64,000 bases of DNA, from the NCBI GenBank assembly GCA_020832905.1, contig JAJHRG010000002.1, forward strand, positions 124,001 through 188,000, given 5' to 3'. The notes under the pieces were generated by a model, which made no database searches, had not been told where the DNA came from, and worked only from the letters and a program-made list of their open reading frames with translations. Source of the DNA: Thermoproteota archaeon (GTDB taxonomy: Archaea; Thermoproteota; Methanomethylicia; Methanomethylicales; Methanomethylicaceae). The translations under genes were made by a program, and so were the position numbers. Below, one piece after another: positions 20,149-29,765 of the stretch (its first letter is position 1; the number at the start of each line of letters is the position of its first letter).

Positions 20149-21776
20149 CTAAATCCAAATAGAAGATTTATTAATTTCATATCTCTTAAAATAAATATAG
20201 TAATAATTGCTATTGTAATACATATAATAGATGATTTTAATCCATCTACAACTGAGCCACCATTTGAAATTTTTCCTCCTAAAAGTCCTAATAAATAAGC
20301 ATTTAGTATTACACAAGAATATGCTATAAGAGATAATAAAGGTACACTTTCTAGTTTAATAATTTCTATTCCAAAATAATAAGCATTTAATTCAATAGAT
20401 ATATTAGTAAAAATTCTAATAATAACATCTACTATTATTGTTATGGAAAATGGTAGTATTACTGAATTTATATAACATGAAAATTTGAAAAGTGATGTTT
20501 GAGATTCAAGTTCTTTCATACTTGTATAAATATTATTCATAAGATCTGAAAGAGCACTCATTGACTTTGCATTTGCTCCTATCTCTTCAGCTTTTTCTAA
20601 AATTTCAAAATAAATTTTAGCAATCCATGGCATTTTTAAGTAGGATATAGTTCTACTAATAGAATATCCAATACTAATATGAGAAGCAATTCTTTTTAGT
20701 AAATTATTGAAAAAAGAAGATGATGAATTTTCAGAAAGTAAAATAATTGCTCTAGATGGAGAATTTCCTTTTTTTACTTCTTCTGCAATTGATCTAGAAA
20801 AAGATGGAAGAAGAGAAAGAATTTGTTTAGTTTTTCTTCTTTCTCTTTCATATAAAATAGTAATTGGTAATGAAAATAATATAATTGTAATTGCAAGAAG
20901 ATAATCAAAACTTATTGCTTTTGTACTATAGTATAAGATAATAGCAACTGGAAAAGAAATAAGAGATAATAAAAAGTACTTTATGTTTATAGGTTCTGAA
21001 AGTTCTTTTGGATAATATGAGTCAATAATCATAGAAATTATTAGTGCAAAAATACATGGTAATACAATACAAGAAAGAAAAATATGCTTTATTTCAATAA
21101 TACTTGAAAAGATAATACTAATAGTTATTACTGCCATTGGAATAACTATAAATACTATCATTTGAGCTGAAGCTATTATAGAAAATTTATCTGACATTAT
21201 TTTTAATCTTGATAAGAGATATGAAAATGATTTAATGAGTTCATCTCTCATTATTAAAAATGGAGATTCTCCAGATCTTTCTGCAGTTACTATAGATGAA
21301 AATAATTCTCTTACAGCTTGAGATGGATGGAAATTTGATTCAAAAATAATAGCTTCAATTGGACTTAAAGCATAAAGTCTTCTAATTCTATCTATTCTTT
21401 CAGCTTCTTTCTTAAAAGCTTTAAGAAAATTAAAACTAGATAAGTTTAGTACAGCTTTTGATATAGAGTAAGAAGATGCTGCAGCAATTGTTAAATAAGT
21501 AATAACAAATGGTAATTCTTGTTCACATAATAATTTTCTTTTTCTTACTGAAAATATAGGATAGCATATATAAATTATGGGAATTATTATTACAAAAATA
21601 CTAAGAATTATATTAAATAATGCAAGTAATATAGCAGAAATTAAAGATACTAAAATAATTATCATAAGCTTAGATATGTAATCTTGTGGTGTAATATTAA
21701 GCTCAGATGAATATATTATTTTACTAAACTTTTTAATTAAAAATAATTTAAAAAAATCAATTATTTTTCTATTCAA
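20145..21776 (-). CDS. type IV pilus/archaellum platform protein (TadC/GspF/ArlJ-like)
   Basis: 543 aa; two GspF-like halves with repeated long TM segments; adjacent to secretion ATPase. Confidence 0.85.
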   Translation of the reverse strand: MNRKIIDFFKLFLIKKFSKIIYSSELNITPQDYISKLMIIILVSLISAILLALFNIILSIFVIIIPIIYICYPIFSVRKRKLLCEQELPFVITYLTIAAASSYSISKAVLNLSSFNFLKAFKKEAERIDRIRRLYALSPIEAIIFESNFHPSQAVRELFSSIVTAERSGESPFLIMRDELIKSFSYLLSRLKIMSDKFSIIASAQMIVFIVIPMAVITISIIFSSIIEIKHIFLSCIVLPCIFALIISMIIDSYYPKELSEPINIKYFLLSLISFPVAIILYYSTKAISFDYLLAITIILFSLPITILYERERRKTKQILSLLPSFSRSIAEEVKKGNSPSRAIILLSENSSSSFFNNLLKRIASHISIGYSISRTISYLKMPWIAKIYFEILEKAEEIGANAKSMSALSDLMNNIYTSMKELESQTSLFKFSCYINSVILPFSITIIVDVIIRIFTNISIELNAYYFGIEIIKLESVPLLSLIAYSCVILNAYLLGLLGGKISNGGSVVDGLKSSIICITIAIITIFILRDMKLINLLFGFR

Positions 21777-23328
21777 TTAACTGAACCTCGGGAATAAGTA
21801 ATTCCTCAGGTATATCTTCATATTCATATAATTTCCAAACTAATTCTGTTACTTTAGTATGTAAAGTAAGTTCAGGTTTTTTATATCCTAGTAAATATAA
21901 TAATTGTAGAAATTTTGTATAAAGTTTATATTCTTCAATTAGTTTTTCTCTAGGAATAAACTCCATAATTTTACTAGCAGTATTAGATTCAAATGGATCT
22001 CTTACTTTAATAAAAGAATCACTTTCTAAGTTATATTTAAATAAACAAATTGGTTTAATTGATGAATTAATATCATAAATTCCCATTACTCTTTTTACTT
22101 TAATTTTTTCTCCCATATTTTTAATGTAAAGTGACTTCATAATAACAATAGTTGATAACTCTTTAAGAGAACCTTCTGCTACATTTATGGGATCACTTTT
22201 AAGTCTCTCTATAGCACCTTCTGGAGTTTCTGCATGTAATGATGTTATTCCTCCATGACCAGTAGCAATTGCTTGTGCCCAAACTCTTCCTTCTTCTCCT
22301 CTTATTTCTCCTACTATTATGTAACTAGCAGGATATCTAAGTGCATGTTTAACTAAATCAAACATTCTTATTTCTCCTTCTTCTTCTACTGTAGATGATT
22401 CTCTTGTAATTAATGAAATCCAATTTTGTCTTGCTAATTTTAATTCAGGAGTATCTTCACATGTTACAACTATTTGATCTGCAGGAATAAGAGAACATAA
22501 AGCATTTATTAGTGAAGTTTTTCCTGAACCAACAGGTCCACAAACTAAAATAGCTTTTTTATATTTAACTAAAAGCATTAACCATGCTGCCATTTCTGGA
22601 CTAATTGTTTTCATCATCATTATAGATGTTATTGACCAAGGTTGCTTTGGAAATTTTCTTATACTAAAAGATGGCTTATCAGAAACTTCTCTTGAATATG
22701 TTACTGTTAATCTATCATTTGTAGGTAATCTAATAGATATTATGGGATTATGAAGAGATATTGATTTTCCTGATAAATATACAAGTCTTTCAATATATTT
22801 ATTAAATTCTGATTCTGACATGGATATATTGACTTTTAATGATCCAAAAAGCTTATGATTACATGTTGTTCCATCTGGCCATGCAGTAATATCTTCAATA
22901 TTATCATCTTGTATTAAAACATCATAAACTCCATATCCTAATATTTCTCTTCTTAAAAAATAATAAAGTACTTCATTATTTACTCCAAGTTTTTCAATAT
23001 ATTTTCTAAAGAGATTTTCATCTTTAAGTGCAGATGTAGGTATTGAAAAAAGAAGTTGAGAAGAAATTTTCTCTAATTGCTCTTTTTCTTCTTCAGAAAT
23101 AAATGGATCATTTATTATATATTGATCATCAACAATTGTTACTGTACTTAATCCAACATTATATTGAGCTCTTATTATTCCATCAGGAATAGGAGAATTT
23201 ATTATATTTATCTTTAAGATTGGAAAATCTAAAGAGTTATTATTTTTACTAATAGCTAATGACTTATTTATTTTAATTAGCTTACGAATTTTACTTATTA
23301 TTATCTTATTAATATAATTTCTTAACAT
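21769..23328 (-). CDS. type II/IV secretion system ATPase (GspE/PilT/TadA-like)
   Basis: 519 aa; AILVCGPVGSGKTSLINAL, SYIIVGEIRGEEGRVWAQAIATGHGGITSLHAETPEGAIERL. Confidence 0.95.
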   Translation of the reverse strand: MLRNYINKIIISKIRKLIKINKSLAISKNNNSLDFPILKINIINSPIPDGIIRAQYNVGLSTVTIVDDQYIINDPFISEEEKEQLEKISSQLLFSIPTSALKDENLFRKYIEKLGVNNEVLYYFLRREILGYGVYDVLIQDDNIEDITAWPDGTTCNHKLFGSLKVNISMSESEFNKYIERLVYLSGKSISLHNPIISIRLPTNDRLTVTYSREVSDKPSFSIRKFPKQPWSITSIMMMKTISPEMAAWLMLLVKYKKAILVCGPVGSGKTSLINALCSLIPADQIVVTCEDTPELKLARQNWISLITRESSTVEEEGEIRMFDLVKHALRYPASYIIVGEIRGEEGRVWAQAIATGHGGITSLHAETPEGAIERLKSDPINVAEGSLKELSTIVIMKSLYIKNMGEKIKVKRVMGIYDINSSIKPICLFKYNLESDSFIKVRDPFESNTASKIMEFIPREKLIEEYKLYTKFLQLLYLLGYKKPELTLHTKVTELVWKLYEYEDIPEELLIPEVQLIE

Positions 23329-23357
23329 AATCTCACTTCAATAAAAAAAGAAAAAAA

Positions 23358-23756
23358 TTATTGACAAATTGCTGAGAATTGATAAGTACCAGCACTACTT
23401 ACTATTATTCCATTGTAAATTTTACCTGATTCAAAAGTACCACCAATACTAATAGGTTTGCTATAAACTTCATTAGCACCTATTATAATACTAGAATTAT
23501 ATAGACTATTACCAATTCTTATATATTCTATTGTTGTATTTACATTACCAATATTTTTAATAGTAATATATAATGTTCCATCAGTAGTAATAGTTGGTGT
23601 TCCAATAATAACTAATGATCCTTGTGATACTGCTTTTGAACTAATAGAAGACATCCATGCTATAGTTACTCCAGTAATAGAAAGAGCTGCTACTGTAATT
23701 AGTATAACAATTATAGGTGATGAGATATCTCCCTTATTATTTAGGATTTTTCTCAT
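23358..23756 (-). CDS. pilin-like protein (class III signal peptide)
   Basis: 132 aa; MRKILNNKGDISSPIIVILITVAALSITGVTIAW. Confidence 0.75.
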   Translation of the reverse strand: MRKILNNKGDISSPIIVILITVAALSITGVTIAWMSSISSKAVSQGSLVIIGTPTITTDGTLYITIKNIGNVNTTIEYIRIGNSLYNSSIIIGANEVYSKPISIGGTFESGKIYNGIIVSSAGTYQFSAICQ

Positions 23757-23859
23757 TTTTATACACCTTCCAATTGCTATAATTTTTAGTAAATTTATAA
23801 AGGAGGAACATGAGGAAAATTATTAAAATTAAAAATCTTATTCTTAGAAAGTTCAATTA

Positions 23860-26700
23860 CTAATTTTGTAAATCATTAAGAAAACCCACTAAACATATAC
23901 CTGAATAAGGATCACAAGCAGTAATAGTAACTTTTATTGGTGATATTAATCTCCAAGTATAATTATCAATTCTTTCAATATCTACTAAAATACCATTAAT
24001 AGCAATCTTAGGCTTTACTTCAGGAAGAAGAATATTATTTTCATATGTTTTAAATGTAAAAGTAATAGAATATAAAGTAGAAAAGTGCATTGGAAGAATT
24101 CTTGAAGAAATAATTTTAAGTTCAACTCTATACTTATAATTTACTGTACTTACTTCATAGTAAATTGTATCTATTATAGGATTATACTCTATTATTGTTT
24201 TAATATAGTAAATTTTACCTAATTCAAAAGTATTCTTATAAAATTCTGAATATGGATAAATGAAAATATTACTTGTAAGAGGCCATGTTGTTATATTAAT
24301 TGGTATAATTACTTCACCTAAAGAATTTGCCCAAAATGTATAATTATCTATTACTACTCTCCATCCAGGATTAAGACCAATTATTTTTACACCAGAATAA
24401 TCATCAGGAACTTTTAAGTAATTTATACGAATATAATCTACTCTTCCCCATTGTGGACTAGAATATAAAGCATAACCACTTGGTCCACAACCATAAGTAT
24501 GAAAAACAATTACTATCTTATCAATTTTAGAAACATTATAAGGAAATAGAGTTATAGTAACATTAAGAAGAGGATTTTCTGATTTATTACTTTGTACTAT
24601 AAGATACCAATTATTTTTTTGAATATAATAAACTAGTATTTCGCCCCATGATTCATAAACATAACCAGCTGCAGAATAATAATGAAAATATCCATCAGTT
24701 AATAGTGATATTGTAAAATTCTTACCTATAGAATTAACATCATATATTAAGTAATACCATGCTTCCATTCTTGGTGCTTCATCTCCATAAGGACCAGAAT
24801 AATAACTTAGAGAATTCTCATAAAATATAACATAGCCATTACTTGAAGAAAATGATGGTGTAGTTCCACCAGTTACAAGATTATAAGAAAAACTCCATCC
24901 ATCTATTGAGTTACATTCACTTCCTTTAAATGCTTGTTGTAATTGTATATTAGTAACAGATTTTACAAGAATACCATTAGAATATGTTAACATATAATTC
25001 CAATCTATAGCTTCTGAATACTTTACTAAAGGACGTAAATAATCTCTACTTATTACAGTTATATAACCTTCAAAAGGTTGAGGAATTTCAATTGGTGATA
25101 TAATAATATCAGAACCATTACTAATTATACTCTTTTTTAGTAAATTATTTTGATAAATATTTACAATATCATTTTCTGGAATTCCTTTTATTGTTAATCC
25201 TAAATTACCATAATATGTAATACTTACATTATCAATGTATAAATAAAATGAATAATAATAAGAACCTGAAGAATACCAATTAAATTTTATACTAGTAATA
25301 ATTTGAGATTCATTAAAGCTGATATTATATGAAAGAAGATACCATTGTTGATCTGATATATTAAAATTATCATCTATATTAATATAACTTCCATTTAGTA
25401 ATTTAATAGAAATTCCTTTAAAATAACATCCAAAAGTATTTCCAAAATATTTGTAAAATCTAGTATTGAAGCTAATATTAATTGAAGTACAATAAATAGA
25501 AACATTTCTTTCTATCCATGGATACCATGATGAAAAACCAGTATTTACTGCTCCACAATATTCATAAATTAATGATCCTGAACAACCAAATGAGGCATAT
25601 TGATATGAATTTAATTGTCCTTTTAATCCATTCCAATTATCTATTGAATCACATGAATCAAAAATTGAAATAGTAATAGGTTTATTTTGTAGAGATGAAA
25701 AAATACCAGAATTATAAATAATAGTAGTATTTGCATAGAATTTATCCTTATAAGTATATGTATAATTAATTAAGCCTACTAACATTCCATCTAACTTATT
25801 TGAATAAGAAATTTCACATCCATGTATATTAGAAATTATATTCTTGATAATATTTCCATTATTATCTAGTAAATACCAATCTCCAGCAGATAATCCTGAA
25901 ATTTTAAAATTAGAAGATAATGGTTTTAAGATAATTTTATCAATATTAACCCAATACTCATAATCAGAATATGGTTGAATATTATTATATTCCCATATGT
26001 AAAATCTAATTTCAATTTTTGAGGGTTCAGTATATAGCATACCAGAGCCTATAATAGTTGTTCCATTATTATATGAAAAATATGCACCAGTTGAATTTTG
26101 CCATAATTTACATTGTATAGAATATGTATTAAGAGTTTTAATTGTTTCATTATTGTAAAAAGATACTTTAATTTCTTTAATATAATAGTCTTGAGTTATT
26201 GTGAAAGAGAATATTTTGGTATTAGAAGAATCATATAGTGATATAGTAATATAGAGAGGTGGTGCTCCTGCTATACCACTAGAAACTGCTCTTCCTATAC
26301 TTATAGGAATATATAATTCAAATTCTTTTCCTACAGTATTAAATTCTTTCCACATTTTAAAATCATAAATAGCTCCTCCTATACTATGAAGCCAATTATG
26401 CCATTGTAAATATCCATTTGAAGTTATACCACACCATAAATATCCCCACCAAGATGGACATGTTCCAGAATAAGACCAATTATTATTAATTGCCCATTGA
26501 TCTGCAGAAGTATAAGGTGGATTTGAAAATTCTTCTACAATAATATCATAATCAATATAATTTAATTCCTTAATGATATTCTTACTTTTACTTAAGGATA
26601 TAATGGCATTTTCTCCACTATAATAATTAAAATAACTTGAACTTGATACTAATAGAATAATAATGGGTAAAATTTTAAGGAATATATAAATAAACATCAC
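23860..26700 (-). CDS. large secreted adhesin-like protein
   Basis: 946 aa; N-terminal hydrophobic segment, Tyr/Asn/Ser-rich beta-type sequence with many sequons. Confidence 0.65.
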   Translation of the reverse strand: MMFIYIFLKILPIIILLVSSSSYFNYYSGENAIISLSKSKNIIKELNYIDYDIIVEEFSNPPYTSADQWAINNNWSYSGTCPSWWGYLWCGITSNGYLQWHNWLHSIGGAIYDFKMWKEFNTVGKEFELYIPISIGRAVSSGIAGAPPLYITISLYDSSNTKIFSFTITQDYYIKEIKVSFYNNETIKTLNTYSIQCKLWQNSTGAYFSYNNGTTIIGSGMLYTEPSKIEIRFYIWEYNNIQPYSDYEYWVNIDKIILKPLSSNFKISGLSAGDWYLLDNNGNIIKNIISNIHGCEISYSNKLDGMLVGLINYTYTYKDKFYANTTIIYNSGIFSSLQNKPITISIFDSCDSIDNWNGLKGQLNSYQYASFGCSGSLIYEYCGAVNTGFSSWYPWIERNVSIYCTSINISFNTRFYKYFGNTFGCYFKGISIKLLNGSYINIDDNFNISDQQWYLLSYNISFNESQIITSIKFNWYSSGSYYYSFYLYIDNVSITYYGNLGLTIKGIPENDIVNIYQNNLLKKSIISNGSDIIISPIEIPQPFEGYITVISRDYLRPLVKYSEAIDWNYMLTYSNGILVKSVTNIQLQQAFKGSECNSIDGWSFSYNLVTGGTTPSFSSSNGYVIFYENSLSYYSGPYGDEAPRMEAWYYLIYDVNSIGKNFTISLLTDGYFHYYSAAGYVYESWGEILVYYIQKNNWYLIVQSNKSENPLLNVTITLFPYNVSKIDKIVIVFHTYGCGPSGYALYSSPQWGRVDYIRINYLKVPDDYSGVKIIGLNPGWRVVIDNYTFWANSLGEVIIPINITTWPLTSNIFIYPYSEFYKNTFELGKIYYIKTIIEYNPIIDTIYYEVSTVNYKYRVELKIISSRILPMHFSTLYSITFTFKTYENNILLPEVKPKIAINGILVDIERIDNYTWRLISPIKVTITACDPYSGICLVGFLNDLQN

Positions 26701-27460
26701 CTCTAGATATATCTGAATTTATCCATGCTATTGGATACCAAAGAACTAATCTTCCTGTAAATGGCATTCCTGATGGATTTAAAACTAAAAATGAAGAAGA
26801 TAGATCTTTTACTTTAATTGATTTTAATTCATTATCTTGAAATAATTGAACCAATGATAATTGAGGTAAACCATATATAAATATTTGTGAAAATCCTGAA
26901 GGTGGAGACCATGAATTAATAGTTATAGTAAAATCTTGATTAATTGTATAATTGTAATATGGTGAAATTGTTAGATTATATTCATAAATTTTCTCATAAA
27001 TTATTAACCATCCATTTTTTACATCACTTATATTTACATAATTTCCATTTGAATAACCTATTATTCTGAACTTATTATCTGTTATTACAGCTAGATAATC
27101 TCTAGGAAGATTATTTATAATAATATAATTTCCATCAGTTTTATTTTCTAATTTTATAATAGAATTTGATGGAAAATTATATGGAATTGAAAAACCTTTT
27201 CCTGTTCCATTTATTATATTAACAAAATTATTGATATTAGATAGAGATAAAATATAATTAACATAATCATCTGGTGATTTACTTGATGATGCAGTAAATA
27301 GTAAAGATTTAGTTATTTGATTTTTAATTGCAAAAGAATCATTTTCTCTTATAGATATTATAATTGGTAATGTACGAATAATAAGAATAGAGGAAATTAA
27401 AGTAATTACTATAATTAAAGAAGTTATAGTAAATGTAAAGCCTTTTTTAGAAGTTAACAT
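26675..27460 (-). CDS. pilin-like/minor pseudopilin with C-terminal domain
   Basis: MLTSKKGFTFTITSLIIVITLISSILIIR. Confidence 0.65.
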   Translation of the reverse strand: MLTSKKGFTFTITSLIIVITLISSILIIRTLPIIISIRENDSFAIKNQITKSLLFTASSSKSPDDYVNYILSLSNINNFVNIINGTGKGFSIPYNFPSNSIIKLENKTDGNYIIINNLPRDYLAVITDNKFRIIGYSNGNYVNISDVKNGWLIIYEKIYEYNLTISPYYNYTINQDFTITINSWSPPSGFSQIFIYGLPQLSLVQLFQDNELKSIKVKDLSSSFLVLNPSGMPFTGRLVLWYPIAWINSDISRGDVYLYIP

Positions 27461-27872
27461 AAACTTTCACCGAATTATCTATTTCTTTAGAAATTGTTAC
27501 TGAATGTAATCCAGCAGGTATAATAAAGTCATTAATCTTAATATTATAGGTAATAATAATTAAATCATTTTCTATTACTATGTTTGAAATTATATTCATA
27601 GGATCTGGAAAATCAAAAATATAAGATGAAAAATAAATTGTACTATTATTACAAATAATAGATCTTGGCTCATTTATTAATATAGTAATGGAAGTTCCAG
27701 GATTTGATGCATATATTTCTTCTATAATCATATGAATAATATTTGATGATGAAGTTTTGTTAATAGATGATATAAACATTATTGACTTAATTGAAATTAA
27801 TGTAGTTATTAATATAAGAAATGATGTAAGAATTATAACATTCATTGGTAAAGAAAATCCTTTTCTTCTCAT
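27447..27872 (-). CDS. minor pilin-like protein
   Basis: MRRKGFSLPMNVIILTSFLILITTLISIK. Confidence 0.65.
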   Translation of the reverse strand: MRRKGFSLPMNVIILTSFLILITTLISIKSIMFISSINKTSSSNIIHMIIEEIYASNPGTSITILINEPRSIICNNSTIYFSSYIFDFPDPMNIISNIVIENDLIIITYNIKINDFIIPAGLHSVTISKEIDNSVKVYVNF

Positions 27873-27876
27873 TATA

Positions 27877-28278
27877 TCACCTAGAAATGATTAGTATTAC
27901 AATACAAGGATTAGGAATTCCTTGAAATCCACTTAGAAAATATGGATGAGAAGAAATTGTATTCTTTTCATTAAATAAAAGTGAAGAATATGACCAAATT
28001 AAATTCCAATCTAAGGAATACACTTTTATGCAATAGCCAGTATTAGGTAAAAGATTATCAAGAAAATAAGATATTCTATTTATATCTTTTGTATAAATAC
28101 AAGAAGCTAAAACTCTATTAGAATCTAACCAGATTAAAATATTATCTAGGCTTTGATAATCTCTATCTAATGTTATTGAGGAATAAGGAATAAATGTTAC
28201 AATAATTGATATGCCAATAATTAAAATTAAAAAAGCAAATACTAAGTCATAAATTATTGTTATTCCTTTTTTATTCAT
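27877..28278 (-). CDS. minor pilin-like protein
   Basis: MNKKGITIIYDLVFAFLILIIGISIIVTF. Confidence 0.65.
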   Translation of the reverse strand: MNKKGITIIYDLVFAFLILIIGISIIVTFIPYSSITLDRDYQSLDNILIWLDSNRVLASCIYTKDINRISYFLDNLLPNTGYCIKVYSLDWNLIWSYSSLLFNEKNTISSHPYFLSGFQGIPNPCIVILIISR

Positions 28279-28673
28279 CTTACTTTCACCTCTAATCTTA
28301 TGGCATTTCCATTATCTAAAATTATAAATCGATAAGCTTCTCCTACACTATCATTTATTATAAATCCATTTGATTTACTCCATAATTTTAATAATTCTCC
28401 ATTTTTAATTGAAAAACATGTAATATTTACATAATAGGAAATATTATCTAGAAAATCATAATCTATTAATAAGGAATATGATTCCCATGAGTTAGAAGAT
28501 ACTCCATTTTGAATTAATATAATTGAAGCTATAATAGAAGCTAAAGAATTCTTTATTGAATAAAGCTGATTATTTATATAGGATGAGCATAAAATTGATG
28601 TTGTAAAAATTACAAGAGAGAATACAATTATAAAAATAGACATTGCAATAGCTGCTTCTAAGGCTTGATCCAT
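28275..28673 (-). CDS. pilin-like small membrane-anchored protein
   Basis: MDQALEAAIAMSIFIIVFSLVIFTTS; coupled to neighbours. Confidence 0.5.
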   Translation of the reverse strand: MDQALEAAIAMSIFIIVFSLVIFTTSILCSSYINNQLYSIKNSLASIIASIILIQNGVSSNSWESYSLLIDYDFLDNISYYVNITCFSIKNGELLKLWSKSNGFIINDSVGEAYRFIILDNGNAIRLEVKVR

Positions 28674-29065
28674 TATTTCACCTTAATGATTTTAATTGTA
28701 CCATTTGGATATGCAGTTATATTCAATGCTAAAATAGTAGTACGTATAGGTGTAATAGATATATTAATTGGAATTTTAATTGAATAATTTGTACTTCCTA
28801 CACCTACAGTAACTCTATTTTCTTCAACTATTAGTAATACAGATTGACTTAGTAAAATAGAAGAAGAGGATTCTTTACCTTTAATTTTAGCATTTGCTAA
28901 TGATGAAAGAATATTTTCAGTAATGGTATAAGCAATAGATTTTGCTGATGCATATTGAAAACTTTCTATAAGATTTTTTCCATAATAATACGTATAAAAA
29001 GAAAATAATGTAGAAATAGCTAACATTGATCCAATAATTAGTAAGCGTATAATAGGCTTTATCAT
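28673..29065 (-). CDS. small N-terminally anchored extracellular protein
   Basis: 130 aa; single N-terminal TM, operon context. Confidence 0.5.
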   Translation of the reverse strand: MIKPIIRLLIIGSMLAISTLFSFYTYYYGKNLIESFQYASAKSIAYTITENILSSLANAKIKGKESSSSILLSQSVLLIVEENRVTVGVGSTNYSIKIPINISITPIRTTILALNITAYPNGTIKIIKVK

Positions 29066-29101
29066 ATTCTCAAATTAATGATATTTAGGAGAAAATTTAA
29101 A

Positions 29102-29761
29102 CTAGAAAAATTGCAGTAATTGAATTTCTTTATAATTAATAATAATTCTAATTTTTTCTCCTGATTTAACTAAAAAAGAAGTTTTTTGTTCTTCATCAAT
29201 ATAAAATGTAAAAATACCATCTTTATTCATATTTCTTGATATTTCTAATGTTTCTATTTTTTCAATTTTTTTAATATTGAATACTCCTAAAGCTGAAAAT
29301 CCTTCTTGAATTGATATTATTGATAGCTTAATAATATAAGTCTTTATACCTAATTCTTCTGTAATAGCAATATCTATGTATGGCTTAGGAATAATAATAG
29401 TTCCTTCTTCTAATGGAATAATAGCTATTTTATCATCATTATATGGAATAGTTAATGATAATTTTGATATTAATAATGCTGTTTTATTAATACTAATGAA
29501 TTGATCTCCCTCTGGAAGAGAAACTCTAATAATAAAAGAATTCATTTTAATTGATTTTATTATAAAATCTCCAGTAGAAACTCCATAAACAACACTTCTT
29601 TTATCTAATAATAAATCAATAATTTCTATGATTTTATCTTGAATAGATGAAATTGTTGCACTTGGAATTTGTACTAAATAATAGTAAAGATTACTTGATA
29701 TTCCTATTGATAAAACTATTGATAATGAAATAATAATTATAGCTGTAATAATGTAATGCAA
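29102..29761 (-). CDS. N-terminally anchored extracellular protein
   Basis: 219 aa; single N-terminal TM, operon context. Confidence 0.5.
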   Translation of the reverse strand: MHYIITAIIIISLSIVLSIGISSNLYYYLVQIPSATISSIQDKIIEIIDLLLDKRSVVYGVSTGDFIIKSIKMNSFIIRVSLPEGDQFISINKTALLISKLSLTIPYNDDKIAIIPLEEGTIIIPKPYIDIAITEELGIKTYIIKLSIISIQEGFSALGVFNIKKIEKIETLEISRNMNKDGIFTFYIDEEQKTSFLVKSGEKIRIIINYKEIQLLQFF

Positions 29762-29765
29762 AATA

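Noticed and set aside
20707-20904. 65-aa plus ORF
   Set aside because: Antisense to the TadC/GspF-like gene
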